A stretch of 37,105 nt of DNA from CAYQCE01 sp964415885 (lineage in GTDB: Bacteria > Zixibacteria > MSB-5A5 > JAABVY01 > JAHJOQ01). The notes under the pieces were generated by a model, which had not been told where the DNA came from, ran no database searches, and was given only the letters and a program-made list of their open reading frames with translations. Positions within the stretch are counted from its first letter, which is position 1. The number at the start of each line of letters is the position of its first letter. Where the stretch lies: NCBI GenBank assembly GCA_964415885.1, contig CAYQCE010000032.1, positions 1 to 37,105 on the forward strand, in the 5' to 3' direction. A program made the translations under genes and the position numbers. Positions 21,865 to 30,264 of the stretch are shown piece by piece.

Positions 21865-23280
21865 ATGATCAGAAAAGTCGGTACATCATCCGCGAGTTTC
21901 GGTATCGGACTGTCCACACAGAGAAGGATTTTCGTCGCGCCGGCGGGTGAATACCAGGGGCGGATGATAGTCATATTCCCCAAGTCGTCGTCCGAGATTG
22001 TATTCGTCTGGGCTGATCCGCCATATGTCAATTGGTCTGCTGAAACGTCTGTTGTGACAGACGCCGCGGATTATCCGTGCGATGCCTGCATCGACAGGAG
22101 CGGAAATGTCTACCTGGTCTACACAGTAGCGACTTCGTTCGATTTAGCGTTCAAGAAATTTAGCTTCGCGAATGGCGCATGGACGGCCGGTTCGCCCGTG
22201 ACAGTTTACAACGGAGGGACGAGTCTCTATCCGTCGATCTACATTGACGACTGGGATCGTCTCATAGTCAGTTGGACTCTCGAGTCCGGAGGGCTGTATT
22301 ACGTCTATTCGAAGCGTTCGCTCGATGACGGTGCCACCTGGGGTGGTGGACCGGGCGACTCCGGCGACCAGCTCTCATCGGGAGCGTCATCGGCATACTC
22401 TCAGATCGTATACAGACCGAATCAGATATACTGCATCTATAGTCTTGGTGGGACGACACTTGCTTATCGGAGTCGCGAGTTTGCTGCGGCGGTATGGACG
22501 CCGGGCGAGGAGACGATCTTCTCCGGCACGGGCCTGTCGGACAAATTGTCCGCTGCAGCCTCGCCGGACCTTCGTCTGGGAGTAGCCTTCGCCGATTCTG
22601 AGAACCTGAACTACAAGGAATTCGACGGTTCGATCTGGAGTGGAGTCGCCGTGATCGACAACGCCCCGCCGGTCGCCCCGAGGCTACTTTTCAGGAGCGA
22701 TATCCCGCAGGTATTCTACGCAAAGCAAGTGGGCACCGAACAGCTCGTACCGCACATGAGCTACAGGGAGAACGGAGCTTTTGTTGATCCGGTACCGGTA
22801 TCATCGGAGGTCGACAGATTTGACAAGGTACTCTGCTACAGGCCGATTGCCGGACAGCCGTATGGCGACATGTCATCGGAGGCCGCAAGTGATTCATCCG
22901 GCGACATCTATCATCCTGCTTCGGGACGACTGATGCTGGATGAAGGCGACGGGATTTACATTGGGCAGTCGGAGAAGTTCTACAGCCTCAAAGTTGCTCT
23001 GTCGACCGATGGGATTGGCGGAACGGTTTCGTGGTACTACTGGGATGGTGCGGGATGGCAGGTCTTCATTCCTGCCTCGGGGGTATACAACTTCGACTCC
23101 TCGCCGGAGGAGGTGCTTCTCTGGGAAGACAGCTCGCAGATACCGGACGACTGGCAGTCATCGACAGTCGCGAATAACGCCAGGTTCTGGATTAAGGCTA
23201 TCACCGCCTCTGATTTCTCCGCCGGGCCCATTGGATCGCAGATAACATGCGCATTGAATATCTCGCGGATAGGAGGCTGA
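21865..23280 (+). CDS. Asp-box beta-propeller protein, probable virion fibre or neck appendage
   Basis: This 471-residue protein is built of repeated beta blades with sialidase-like features, including an Asp-box SLDDGATW (about residues 153-160). Strands recur as SGNVYLVYTVAT, DRLIVSWTLES and DLRLGVAFADS. The C-terminal 120 residues (YSLKVALSTDGIGGTVSWYY, then FWIKAITASDF) look like a jelly-roll domain. Such proteins serve in receptor binding or carbohydrate recognition at the particle surface; there are no visible sialidase catalytic Arg triad motifs. It has no signal peptide, unlike the exported genes further on, which supports a virion part. The start ATG 21865 follows GGAAGGA. Confidence 0.65.
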   Translation: MIRKVGTSSASFGIGLSTQRRIFVAPAGEYQGRMIVIFPKSSSEIVFVWADPPYVNWSAETSVVTDAADYPCDACIDRSGNVYLVYTVATSFDLAFKKFSFANGAWTAGSPVTVYNGGTSLYPSIYIDDWDRLIVSWTLESGGLYYVYSKRSLDDGATWGGGPGDSGDQLSSGASSAYSQIVYRPNQIYCIYSLGGTTLAYRSREFAAAVWTPGEETIFSGTGLSDKLSAAASPDLRLGVAFADSENLNYKEFDGSIWSGVAVIDNAPPVAPRLLFRSDIPQVFYAKQVGTEQLVPHMSYRENGAFVDPVPVSSEVDRFDKVLCYRPIAGQPYGDMSSEAASDSSGDIYHPASGRLMLDEGDGIYIGQSEKFYSLKVALSTDGIGGTVSWYYWDGAGWQVFIPASGVYNFDSSPEEVLLWEDSSQIPDDWQSSTVANNARFWIKAITASDFSAGPIGSQITCALNISRIGG

Positions 23281-23284
23281 TAGA

Positions 23285-24121
23285 ATGGCGTACACGAACA
23301 TAGAACTCGTCAAACAGCATCTTCTCAGCGTCGAACGCACGCTTGCGATAATAAGGGATCATCGTGTAATCTTCAGTGACTCCGGCACGGTCGACTTGCC
23401 TCACAGCACGATTAAGAAGAACTCGGAAGTCGTTAGCGGATTGCAGTCCAACAAGCCCAGATCGGAGCATGTGACATTCGACGATGATGTGAAGGCGCTT
23501 TCGAGTCAACACCTGCTGCATGAGAGTGTCGTAATCGCGTCGGATGACTCGCTCGGCAAGGTGTACATCGAGAATGCGGACTATGTAGTGGACTACCCTG
23601 CCGGATCGGTCTGCAGAGTATCTGATGGCGATATCGAAACCGGCGCGAGCGTAACCGTGTGGTATGTTCCGTGCGCCGTGTATGACCGGAATGCGGATTA
23701 CTACATATCTTATGAGAACGGCACTGTAACTCGAATCGATGGCGGCAGAATTCAACCGGGGCAGATAGCATTCATAGACTACGAAATCGAAGCAGGAGTA
23801 TTCAGCGACGATGCTATCTCTCGCGCCATAAACGAGGCCTCGATCCAGCTCTCAATACTCGTCGACGATCAGAAGGCGGAAGCTGCCTCAAAGGAACTGA
23901 CTGTCGCCGAGACATACCTCGTGGTTGCGATCCTGACACAAATCCGAGCGCTCGAAGCAGCGCAGTCGTCGACACTAACCTCTTCAGGGAGATCTTCAGT
24001 GTCATCCGGGCTTCTGCAGCTATCCAACCGATACCGCGATGACTTCCGCCAACTTGTAAGGCCATACGTGAAACGGCAGGCATCGCTCTCCGGTCCTCAC
24101 AGCTCAAGGCAGGGGAGGTGA
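23285..24121 (+). CDS. Probable head-tail connector or adaptor-like protein
   Basis: This 278-residue protein starts AYTNIELVKQHLL, typical of phage head-completion/adaptor proteins. A beta middle follows (VVIASDDSLGKVYIENADYVVD, shortened to its strands VVIASDD and KVYIENADYVV). The C-terminal helical segment, FSDDAISRAINEASIQLSIL, resembles the gp6-like connector helix bundle. It would bind under the portal to close the filled head. It overlaps the next gene region, and the start is 5 bases after the propeller gene stop with GGAGG in that stop region. The assignment is from position and N-terminal pattern only. Confidence 0.55.
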   Translation: MAYTNIELVKQHLLSVERTLAIIRDHRVIFSDSGTVDLPHSTIKKNSEVVSGLQSNKPRSEHVTFDDDVKALSSQHLLHESVVIASDDSLGKVYIENADYVVDYPAGSVCRVSDGDIETGASVTVWYVPCAVYDRNADYYISYENGTVTRIDGGRIQPGQIAFIDYEIEAGVFSDDAISRAINEASIQLSILVDDQKAEAASKELTVAETYLVVAILTQIRALEAAQSSTLTSSGRSSVSSGLLQLSNRYRDDFRQLVRPYVKRQASLSGPHSSRQGR

Positions 24122-24123
24122 AT

Positions 24124-24498
24124 GTGAACAAGACGCTTGCGTATCTGCGCAGTCGCAGAATCTGGGTCGTGGAGAACTTCGTGGTCTGGGGCAGCCTTTC
24201 GGCCTATTCGGGTCATTTCCTGCTGACTGATGAGACCGGAGGAGACAGCCGCGTTCTCTTCTGGAAAGTCGATCTCGGCGGAGCGCTTCAGGAGGTCCGC
24301 TACTCTGATCTAACCGACCACAAAGGAAACAACGTGCCGGAAACAATTTCTCGACCGAAGATAGTCGTGCTTCCCAGGAACGGAGTTGGGGTCGTGATTG
24401 CCGGAAGGGAGTCGAACAGCTCATTCACAATTGCAAAGACGGGGGATTCATCGCTGAGCGGAATCGTAGACTTGATGATCTTTGAAACGGGGGAATGA
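24124..24498 (+). CDS. Small beta-rich protein of unknown function, phage module
   Basis: This 124-residue, beta-rich protein has the segments VVENFVVWGSLSAYSGHFLL, SRVLFWKVDLGGALQEVRYS and PKIVVLPRNGVGVVIA. The start GTG 24124 is favoured because GGGGAGG lies 5 bases upstream; GTG 24118 overlaps that site. Its position after the connector would suit a head-tail joining or stopper protein, but no family is recognised. The stop overlaps the start of the following zinc-ribbon gene (ATGA, 24495-24498). Confidence 0.6.
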   Translation: MNKTLAYLRSRRIWVVENFVVWGSLSAYSGHFLLTDETGGDSRVLFWKVDLGGALQEVRYSDLTDHKGNNVPETISRPKIVVLPRNGVGVVIAGRESNSSFTIAKTGDSSLSGIVDLMIFETGE

Positions 24499-24641
24499 AG
24501 TTGAGGGAATTCTACATGGTGGTCTGTCCGGAGTGCGGGCAGGTGAATGTGGTGACTATCGGAACGGTGTTTTGCGTCTGTCCGGTGTGCACCACGAACT
24601 ATAGCATCGACACCGAGCTGCGCGTAGAGCTCACCGGGTGA
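24495..24641 (+). CDS. 48-residue zinc-ribbon protein
   Basis: This small gene runs from ATG 24495 to TGA 24639-24641 and encodes 48 residues. Two CxxC knuckles, CPECG (about residues 11-15) and CPVC (about 29-32, with an extra Cys two residues before), would bind one zinc ion. It overlaps the previous gene by ATGA and the next by GTGA, so translational coupling on both sides supports it as a real gene. It resembles the Com-like zinc ribbons of some phages in size only; function is unknown. Confidence 0.7.
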   Translation: MKLREFYMVVCPECGQVNVVTIGTVFCVCPVCTTNYSIDTELRVELTG

Positions 24642-24643
24642 GA

Positions 24644-24901
24644 ATGGCAACCAAAAAGAAGACAACCCGGAAGAAGAGAAGGAAGAAACAAACAGATGCC
24701 GAGATGCTCGAAGAGCTTCTTCTGGCGATACACGAGAAGCTGAAATCGGATGATATGGCACCGAAGATCGGAGACTTCCTGAAAGTGCTCGAGCTGAAGT
24801 ACAAGCTGAGACTCTCGGATGACGGGCGGGATAAACTTCTCGACCTGATAGAGACCGTACGCCGAGAGGAATTAGAGGAGGAGAATGGCGACAATGACTA
24901 A
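24644..24901 (+). CDS. Small protein with very basic N-terminus, phage module
   Basis: This 85-residue protein starts with a Lys/Arg-rich stretch (KKKTTRKKRRKKQ), followed by two acidic amphipathic helices (AEMLEELLLAIHEKLKSDD; DGRDKLLDLIETVRREELEE). The basic arm suggests nucleic-acid binding. A small-terminase role can be imagined but there is no helix-turn-helix signature, and the position is far from the large terminase. The start ATG 24644 is preferred; GTG 24638 overlaps the previous stop. The last 17 bases overlap the next gene. Confidence 0.6.
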   Translation: MATKKKTTRKKRRKKQTDAEMLEELLLAIHEKLKSDDMAPKIGDFLKVLELKYKLRLSDDGRDKLLDLIETVRREELEEENGDND

Positions 24902-25484
24902 TAGAATCAGGTCAATAACGCGGTTGTCACTGCTGATTGTGATAACTTGCGTTGCATCTGCAAATGCGGACGTGACGATTGGTTACACTTCGGAAGGTGG
25001 TGCAGGGTATGTCTTCTACGGACGCTGCCTTGGACACCTGGAGTACACCTATACTGCCGGAGCCAATGACACGGTGACCGCATTCCATCTTTACTGCCAC
25101 AGCGGAGGTGCGAACGCAACATTCGACGCAGCGGTGTACATATGCTCTGACGGAGTGCCGGTCAATCGCGTGGGGGAAGCAGTCTCGCATGCATTCAGCT
25201 CCGGATCGTACGGCTGGCAGACCGTTTCTGCATCGATTCCACTCTCGTCCGGTACCGAATACACGATATGTGTCGGGGAGTCGTCAGGCAGCATAACACT
25301 CGCCCGAGATGCGGTTTCAGATGGAATGACGAGACGAGACGGATGTTCCAGCCCGCCCGAGCTATGGATGGAGGACAGCAGACGCGACTATCTTCTGTCC
25401 TTTTATGCTACTGTCTCCTCCGGGGAGGGTGGCCCGGATACAGTGTCACTGAGACGTAGGAAGATCGTAACGGAAGGGAAGTAA
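24885..25484 (+). CDS. Sec-exported beta-sandwich protein
   Basis: This 199-residue protein has a signal peptide (core LSLLIVITCVASANA, cleavage probably after ANA). The mature domain looks like a choice-of-anchor or carbohydrate-binding beta sandwich (LGHLEYTYTAGANDTVTAFH, WQTVSASIPLSSGTEYTICV, RDYLLSFYATVSSG). Four to five Cys could form disulfides in the periplasm or outside. The basic C-terminus is RRRK. The ribosome site GAGGAGGAG lies inside the previous gene. A Sec-exported protein directly following capsid-connector genes is unusual, as virion parts are not exported by Sec. Function is unknown. Confidence 0.7.
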   Translation: MATMTNRIRSITRLSLLIVITCVASANADVTIGYTSEGGAGYVFYGRCLGHLEYTYTAGANDTVTAFHLYCHSGGANATFDAAVYICSDGVPVNRVGEAVSHAFSSGSYGWQTVSASIPLSSGTEYTICVGESSGSITLARDAVSDGMTRRDGCSSPPELWMEDSRRDYLLSFYATVSSGEGGPDTVSLRRRKIVTEGK

Positions 25485-26873
25485 ATGCGAGTAGTCATCA
25501 TACTCTTTCTTATTGCGTGTCTTGGCGCTCAACTGCACGCAGGAATCGTCGGTAATCAGTCTTCTACGGCGGAGGATTCGCTCTGCATAGTATTCCAGCC
25601 GTTCGATTCGCTCGGAAGCCCGGTCGACATGGCATCGGGCGACTCACTCTATCTGGTCGTATTCTATCCCGGCGGTGCAGTCTCTTATAGAGATTCGATA
25701 TCGTACGATGATTCTCGGATAACAGCAGTAGATTGGGAAGACTGGGATGGCGGTATGGCGTATAGCCTTAAGCTCTCAATCGCTTCTATAGATGGCGCGG
25801 GAGTCGAAGGCACTTACAAGTACTGTGTGGTCGTTGATGATGCGAGCCTCAATCTCGAAACCGCCGTACACGGTGAATTCCAGCTCAGCACGGAAGAGCG
25901 ATTAAGTGAGACGCTGGTTCGTATCAGCGACATCCTCGATTCGCTGCAAAGCCAGTTTGCATGGGTTGCGGCAAACGATATCTGCGACTCGATCAACAAC
26001 GCGATAACCGATCCGAACAAAGACAACTTTCGTTCTCACGGTGATACGATTCAGCGTAATGCGTCAGTACTGACGGAGGCCAGCAACATTGGAGTCGATC
26101 TTTCGAACGTAATCAACCAATCCGCCGGGCTGTATCTGGTGAACGCATTCGTGGGAGCAATAGGCTCACTCGACTCGATATCGATTGCCCGAACTGTCTG
26201 GAACAACGACATTGTACCGCCGCAGGTTCGTACGATCGGTCGTGCAGATACGGCAGGTGTCGTGCTTAGCACTCCATCGTCGGGATCGGGAGCATACGCC
26301 TGCAGTCTGTTCTGTATGAATGCCGCCGATTCCGCAGCGATCCAGGGAGCGTTCGTGCGAATGCTGAACAGCAGCCAGACTGCTACCGCGGGAATCGCTG
26401 ACAGCGATTCGGATGGGCTCGCTGTTTTCTCGCTGGATGCCGCTGAGTATCACGCCTGGCCATATATGACAGGTTACATGTTCGATCCACTGCCGGTAAC
26501 TCTGAGCGTAACCGCACCATCTACGGTGGATACGGTCTGGGCGGAGAGATTCGATCCCGGCGACCCTGGGTCGCCGTCACTCTGCAGAGTCTATGGATGG
26601 GTGAAAGATCTTTCCGGGGCGCCTGTGTCCGGAGCGACACTGCGCGCCGAAGTGGAGACAGCGCCGCTGAGATTCGGATCGGTTGTTGTGTCGCCGTACA
26701 GCAAATCGACCGTGACCGACTCTCTCGGCTATTGGCAACTCGATCTCATCCCGAATTCGAACCTGGTGCCACCCGGGACGAAGTACACATTCACTGTCTA
26801 CTACTCGGCCGGATCCATCGCAACCAGGGCTGTGGAAGTGCCGGATCTTTCGAGCTGGCAACTCGACTGGTAG
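25485..26873 (+). CDS. Sec-exported multi-domain protein with carboxypeptidase-regulatory-like domain
   Basis: This 462-residue protein has signal peptide MRVVIILFLIACLGAQLHAG. N-terminal residues 25-135 form an Ig-like beta domain with SGDSLYLVVFYPGG. A middle helical stretch (about 140-235) is rich in Asp, Ser and Ile (LVRISDILDSLQSQFAWVA). Two carboxypeptidase-regulatory-like repeats follow: one around 275-345 (GAFVRMLNSSQTATAGIADS) and one around 370-462 (YGWVKDLSGAPVSGATLRAE, DSLGYWQLDLIPNS). Such domains occur in surface adhesins. It starts immediately at the stop of the previous gene (0-base spacing), so the two are translated together. A role in host-surface or particle interactions is possible; no family function is assigned. 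Confidence 0.72.
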   Translation: MRVVIILFLIACLGAQLHAGIVGNQSSTAEDSLCIVFQPFDSLGSPVDMASGDSLYLVVFYPGGAVSYRDSISYDDSRITAVDWEDWDGGMAYSLKLSIASIDGAGVEGTYKYCVVVDDASLNLETAVHGEFQLSTEERLSETLVRISDILDSLQSQFAWVAANDICDSINNAITDPNKDNFRSHGDTIQRNASVLTEASNIGVDLSNVINQSAGLYLVNAFVGAIGSLDSISIARTVWNNDIVPPQVRTIGRADTAGVVLSTPSSGSGAYACSLFCMNAADSAAIQGAFVRMLNSSQTATAGIADSDSDGLAVFSLDAAEYHAWPYMTGYMFDPLPVTLSVTAPSTVDTVWAERFDPGDPGSPSLCRVYGWVKDLSGAPVSGATLRAEVETAPLRFGSVVVSPYSKSTVTDSLGYWQLDLIPNSNLVPPGTKYTFTVYYSAGSIATRAVEVPDLSSWQLDW

Positions 26874-26964
26874 GGGCGTGCCCGTTCGGCTATGCGTCTA
26901 TCCGCTCGATAATCGAGATCGCACGAGTAGTAGCGGGCAACTTAACTAACGAATTGGAGGAACC

Positions 26965-27303
26965 ATGTTAACGCTTTCAATCTTCTCGTTTTTGACGGAA
27001 CCGCTGTTGGCTCTCGTCGGCGGAGTGTGGGGGCTGCTTGCGGTAGTAGTAGCATTTCTCGCGAAGAACTATCTCGTCCCGTACCTGGAGGTGGAACGGC
27101 GCCGTCGGTATGCAGAATGGATCGCGCATATCGCTGACGAGGTGACGGATGATCTCACAGCACGCTATCCGAATGAGAAATGGCTCGAATTTCTTGATGA
27201 GTCGGTGGACAAGGTCATGGAAATCTGTAGAATTCCGGATGAATCGGCGCGCCGTGCGGTCAAGGCTGCCGTTGCCCGGAAGAAGAGCGCTCAGGCTTCC
27301 TGA
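26965..27303 (+). CDS. Holin-like membrane protein
   Basis: This 112-residue protein has an N-terminal transmembrane helix (LLALVGGVWGLLAVVVAFLA, about residues 13-35) followed by a long amphipathic region with YAEWIAHIADEVTDDL and ARRAVKAAVARKKS. The arrangement matches LLH-like phage holins, which are about this long and sit at the end of phage modules. In a full phage it would permeabilise the membrane; no lysozyme gene is near. The ribosome site GGAGG is 8 bases before ATG. Its 3' end overlaps that of the convergent phosphatidyltransferase by 13 bases. This is the last gene of the module. Confidence 0.6.
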   Translation: MLTLSIFSFLTEPLLALVGGVWGLLAVVVAFLAKNYLVPYLEVERRRRYAEWIAHIADEVTDDLTARYPNEKWLEFLDESVDKVMEICRIPDESARRAVKAAVARKKSAQAS

Positions 27304-27878
27304 CGCTCCGTGCTCTTCTGTTCATTCTGATTTCGATCATTGGCAAGTGATAAGAGAAATCGTCTACCGTAGCTGAATGCAGACACTGCGACGAGTCCAA
27401 CCGCGCACCAGAGGAAGATCGTTTTCAGGACTTCGATATCGAGAATCCAGACCAGGATCACGATCCCCCATGACAGGGCAGCGAGCTTGCCGATTTTGTT
27501 CGAGGTCAGGATTGCGTGTTTACTGCGGATGAAGAAGATAGACAGAACGAGCACGATGATATCTCTGCCGAGTACAAGCAGCACTGCCCATAGCGGAAAG
27601 TCGGAGTAGATGTTGAGCGCGATTACGAGAATCGCTGTTGCGATCTTATCTGAAACCGGATCGAGCACTTTGCCAAGGTCCGATACCTGATTGAGGCGTC
27701 GTGCCAGGTAGCCATCGAGTATATCCGTTGTTATGCCGATCGCTATGCAGAACAGAATCCACGGCTTGAGTGACGGGTCCTGCCGGCTGATTAGATAGGC
27801 CGGAATGGACAGAAAGGCCAGCCGGGCAAGTGTCAGCAGGTTCGGAATTAAGAGAATGTCGCGTGCACGGATATCCAT
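27291..27878 (-). CDS. CDP-alcohol phosphatidyltransferase (PgsA-like)
   Basis: This 195-residue inner-membrane enzyme joins a CDP-diacylglycerol to an alcohol in phospholipid synthesis. The family motif is complete: Asp52-x-x-Asp55-Gly-x-x-Ala-Arg (TDILDGYLAR), then Gly69-x3-Asp73-x3-Asp77 (DLGKVLDPVSDK). About five to six hydrophobic helices surround it (LLTLARLAFLSIPAYLI, WAVLLVLGRDIIVLVLSIFF, AALSWGIVILVWIL). The length and the N-terminal RDILLIPNLLTLARL pattern are like phosphatidylglycerophosphate synthase, but the alcohol cannot be determined. It is a normal host gene, convergent with the capsid module, and marks the module's right edge. Confidence 0.9.
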   Translation of the reverse strand: MDIRARDILLIPNLLTLARLAFLSIPAYLISRQDPSLKPWILFCIAIGITTDILDGYLARRLNQVSDLGKVLDPVSDKIATAILVIALNIYSDFPLWAVLLVLGRDIIVLVLSIFFIRSKHAILTSNKIGKLAALSWGIVILVWILDIEVLKTIFLWCAVGLVAVSAFSYGRRFLLSLANDRNQNEQKSTERQEA

Positions 27879-27929
27879 GGCGAGAACATATTCGAAACGC
27901 GCTGAGAGGGCAAATCAAAACTTCGAGGA

Positions 27930-30113
27930 TTAGTCCACGCAGGGAGATGGCCCGCCCTGGAAGATGTATGCTATCAGGTAGACAATGTCATCCACATCGA
28001 CCGCGTCGGAGCAGTTGTTGTCACCGGTCTCGATTGGGTTCGGAGCGGAGCCGCTCTGGAAGATGTACGCGATGAGATAAATGACATCATCGATATCGAG
28101 GGCACCGGAGGCATTGGCGTCACCGGGAAGATAGTCGGACTCACATTTCAACCTGAATGCGCAGATCGATTCCGAAACATGGTTTGCGGCATCAATCGCC
28201 ACCGCCGCCAGCATATATGGTCCCTTGGGTCGCGAGCTGGAATCCCAGAAGTACGAGAAGCCGTCAGAGGGATTGTAATCACCGCCGAGAATTATGCGGT
28301 ATGTCGTGTCTGCGCGGGGGTATACCGCTATTGCTCTGTCGATTGCGCGCATCGAGCCGTTGTATTCGATCTGCGGAGCAGGAGTCAGAGAGAGCAGAGA
28401 TTGCAGATAAACCGCGTTCCGTGTATCGTAGATCTTACACTCAATAGGATCGCTCACGTCCTGAGGCAGCACAAACTCCGATAGGCCAAGCCAGTAACCC
28501 ATCGGATCGGTTATTCCGAGAAGCACGAGCCCTTTTCGGTATGCGGTGGCGTAGATGATCCACTCGGGATCGATCGAGGAGACGGTTTCTACACGGAATT
28601 TGCGTCCCTGTGCTTCGATATGTCTCTCGATGTGAGCTATGAAGTTGTCGTCCTCTGAACCGAAACGATCCCGCACATTGATCGAATCCGCACAAGCCGC
28701 TACCATATCGGCAACCGACTTGGAGTCGGAATCGATCATCATGAGATCGCTGTAGCCCTGATCCGCGAAGTACTTGAACATACTTGTGAGAATGGTTGGG
28801 CCGTTATAGAAATCGCCGTACTCGCCATCAGCGTACGAGTTGCCGTCACCCGGGTCGCCATCCACATCGCCATAGTCAAACTGATCGAGGAGCGGCCAGT
28901 TCATACTCGTCGTGTCCTCCAGCGTTCTCAGCTCGAACTGCACGATAGTAGCGTCCTCATCTACAACGTTTGCCTTGAGCGTGATTGTATCACATACATT
29001 ATCGTAAAGTGCCGGGCTTTGGATTTCCGGCTCGAGTGGTGTGCTGTCCACGTAGACATCTATCGTGTCACCGGAGACCTCAGATCCACCGGAATAGAAG
29101 ATCGCCCGAACGGGATGCCAGTCCTCGACCAGACCCGATGTGTTCCAGGTCTGATAGTAGCCCGGTTGGGTAGTCGTGGCTGTTGAGCTGTTCCGAAGCG
29201 TGACATCAGGTGACGTGTCTTCGCCGATCAGGGTCCAGCCTGAGCCACTATAGTACTCGAAGCGACATTTGTCGTAGCTGACAGTATCAATCAAATCGGC
29301 GGCAAACAGATCGACGTTGGCTCCGACGGTCGAACTGTCGCGCGGGGAGTAGATCATCGTTGGCCCGGAGGAAGACGAGGCTCCGTCTGCATTGTAGCCG
29401 TACGAGAACATGACGAGGTTACCCGGGAAATTGAAGTACGGATTAGATATCAGGTCCGCCCAGCCCTGCCCCCAGTCGTTCCATGAGACGCATAGATACG
29501 GATCGTTATCCGTTACCAGTGCCGGTCCGAGATCGGACGCTCCCGCGCCAAAGTACATTCCGGCGAAATATGCGGTATCCACGAGAACTGGCTCATCGAA
29601 CACCACGACGAGAAGGTAGTTACCTTCACCGGGAATCTCGTAGGTCTCTTCGCCGCTCATCCCGAGAATCTCGCCGGGAAACGGGCACGCGTCCGTGGAC
29701 GTTACATCGAGCGCCTCGATATCCGCCTGAAGATAGAGTGTTCCCGAGTAGAGGGTCTGAAGCTGGATTGCAACTGCCGTTACATAGAAAGGGTACGCGC
29801 AGTCATTCGCCAGAAGATCGATATCCTGATATACCTTGTATAGTTCGTCTCCCGCAAGCCAGTTGTCTACTGCCCAGTATGATGAGCCGACCATCCGTGC
29901 GGTGCACGGGTCATCGGGGAAGAACGGTCGTTTCTGGTTGAGATCGAATTCGTTCGGGTCATAGCCTTCCGGATAAAGAATCTGGAATTCGGCATCTTCC
30001 GTGATCTCGGTCTTAATCGACGACCGTTTGATTTCCGCGATTTTCTTTTCCTCGCCGAGAATAATCCCGGAGACAAAGAGTGTCAGTGCAAGGCATACGG
30101 ATGTCGTTCTCAT
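27930..30113 (-). CDS. Large secreted protein with C-terminal dockerin-type repeats
   Basis: This 727-residue exported protein has signal peptide MRTTSVCLALTLFVSGIILG. A beta-rich region (about 60-230) is followed by an Ig/FN3-like region (about 240-370) and a globular alpha/beta part (about 390-600) with DYGDVDGDPGDGNSY and SVADMVAACADSINVRDRFG. At the end are two dockerin type I-like calcium-binding repeats (GDANASGALDIDDVIYLIAY and, after a spacer, GDNNCSDAVDVDDIVYLIAY), finishing GGPSPC. Asp/Asn positions that bind calcium in EF-hand-like loops are present. The region with TSMFKYFADQGYSDLMMIDSD resembles gingipain-type cysteine peptidase segments, but no Cys-His pair is clear. It is a likely surface protein. 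The start is 30113; the gene lies downstream of an ECF sigma operon. Confidence 0.82.
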   Translation of the reverse strand: MRTTSVCLALTLFVSGIILGEEKKIAEIKRSSIKTEITEDAEFQILYPEGYDPNEFDLNQKRPFFPDDPCTARMVGSSYWAVDNWLAGDELYKVYQDIDLLANDCAYPFYVTAVAIQLQTLYSGTLYLQADIEALDVTSTDACPFPGEILGMSGEETYEIPGEGNYLLVVVFDEPVLVDTAYFAGMYFGAGASDLGPALVTDNDPYLCVSWNDWGQGWADLISNPYFNFPGNLVMFSYGYNADGASSSSGPTMIYSPRDSSTVGANVDLFAADLIDTVSYDKCRFEYYSGSGWTLIGEDTSPDVTLRNSSTATTTQPGYYQTWNTSGLVEDWHPVRAIFYSGGSEVSGDTIDVYVDSTPLEPEIQSPALYDNVCDTITLKANVVDEDATIVQFELRTLEDTTSMNWPLLDQFDYGDVDGDPGDGNSYADGEYGDFYNGPTILTSMFKYFADQGYSDLMMIDSDSKSVADMVAACADSINVRDRFGSEDDNFIAHIERHIEAQGRKFRVETVSSIDPEWIIYATAYRKGLVLLGITDPMGYWLGLSEFVLPQDVSDPIECKIYDTRNAVYLQSLLSLTPAPQIEYNGSMRAIDRAIAVYPRADTTYRIILGGDYNPSDGFSYFWDSSSRPKGPYMLAAVAIDAANHVSESICAFRLKCESDYLPGDANASGALDIDDVIYLIAYIFQSGSAPNPIETGDNNCSDAVDVDDIVYLIAYIFQGGPSPCVD

Positions 30114-30197
30114 ACTTTGGTTTTCGGGAAATCGGTTAGATTTCTTTAGAGGCAATCGAGCTTCGATTGAATAGAATGCATAGCAAAAGAAGGAGAG

Positions 30198-30224
30198 GTG
30201 CAGCCCGGTTGGAGCGGGCTGCAC
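30198..30224 (-). terminator. Terminator hairpin after the sigma/anti-sigma operon
   Basis: GTGCAGCCCG (30198-30207) pairs with CGGGCTGCAC (30215-30224), a perfect 10-base stem with a 7-base loop. On the minus strand it is followed by CTCTCCTTCTTTTGC, a pyrimidine/T-rich tail. It lies 40 bases after the anti-sigma stop, so the dockerin gene beyond is probably transcribed from its own promoter. Confidence 0.75.
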
Positions 30225-30264
30225 TCATTGAGGACTATTGTGGAAAACCGTCCGGAAGCTTCAG

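Larger units (their letters stand above)
14381..27303 (+). mobile_element. HK97-type capsid module: reduced prophage or gene-transfer-agent-like element
   Basis: A run of mostly plus-strand genes encodes portal, large terminase, prohead protease, a decoration-like protein, major capsid protein, a propeller protein, a connector-like protein, small unknowns, two Sec-exported proteins and a holin-like protein. No integrase, repressor, replication, tape-measure, sheath, tail-tube or endolysin gene is recognisable. The module lies between ordinary chromosomal genes. Two antisense exported host-type genes are embedded in it. The portal precedes the terminase, unlike the common order. Edges are set by the first and last phage-like gene; no att sites were found. 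All frames are intact, which argues against advanced decay. Confidence 0.8.

Noticed and set aside
14381..27303. att sites or a tRNA-linked integration of the capsid module
   Set aside because: No direct repeat was seen between about 13.9-14.3 kb and 27.3-27.9 kb, and the only tRNA is 14 kb away. Not supportable by eye.
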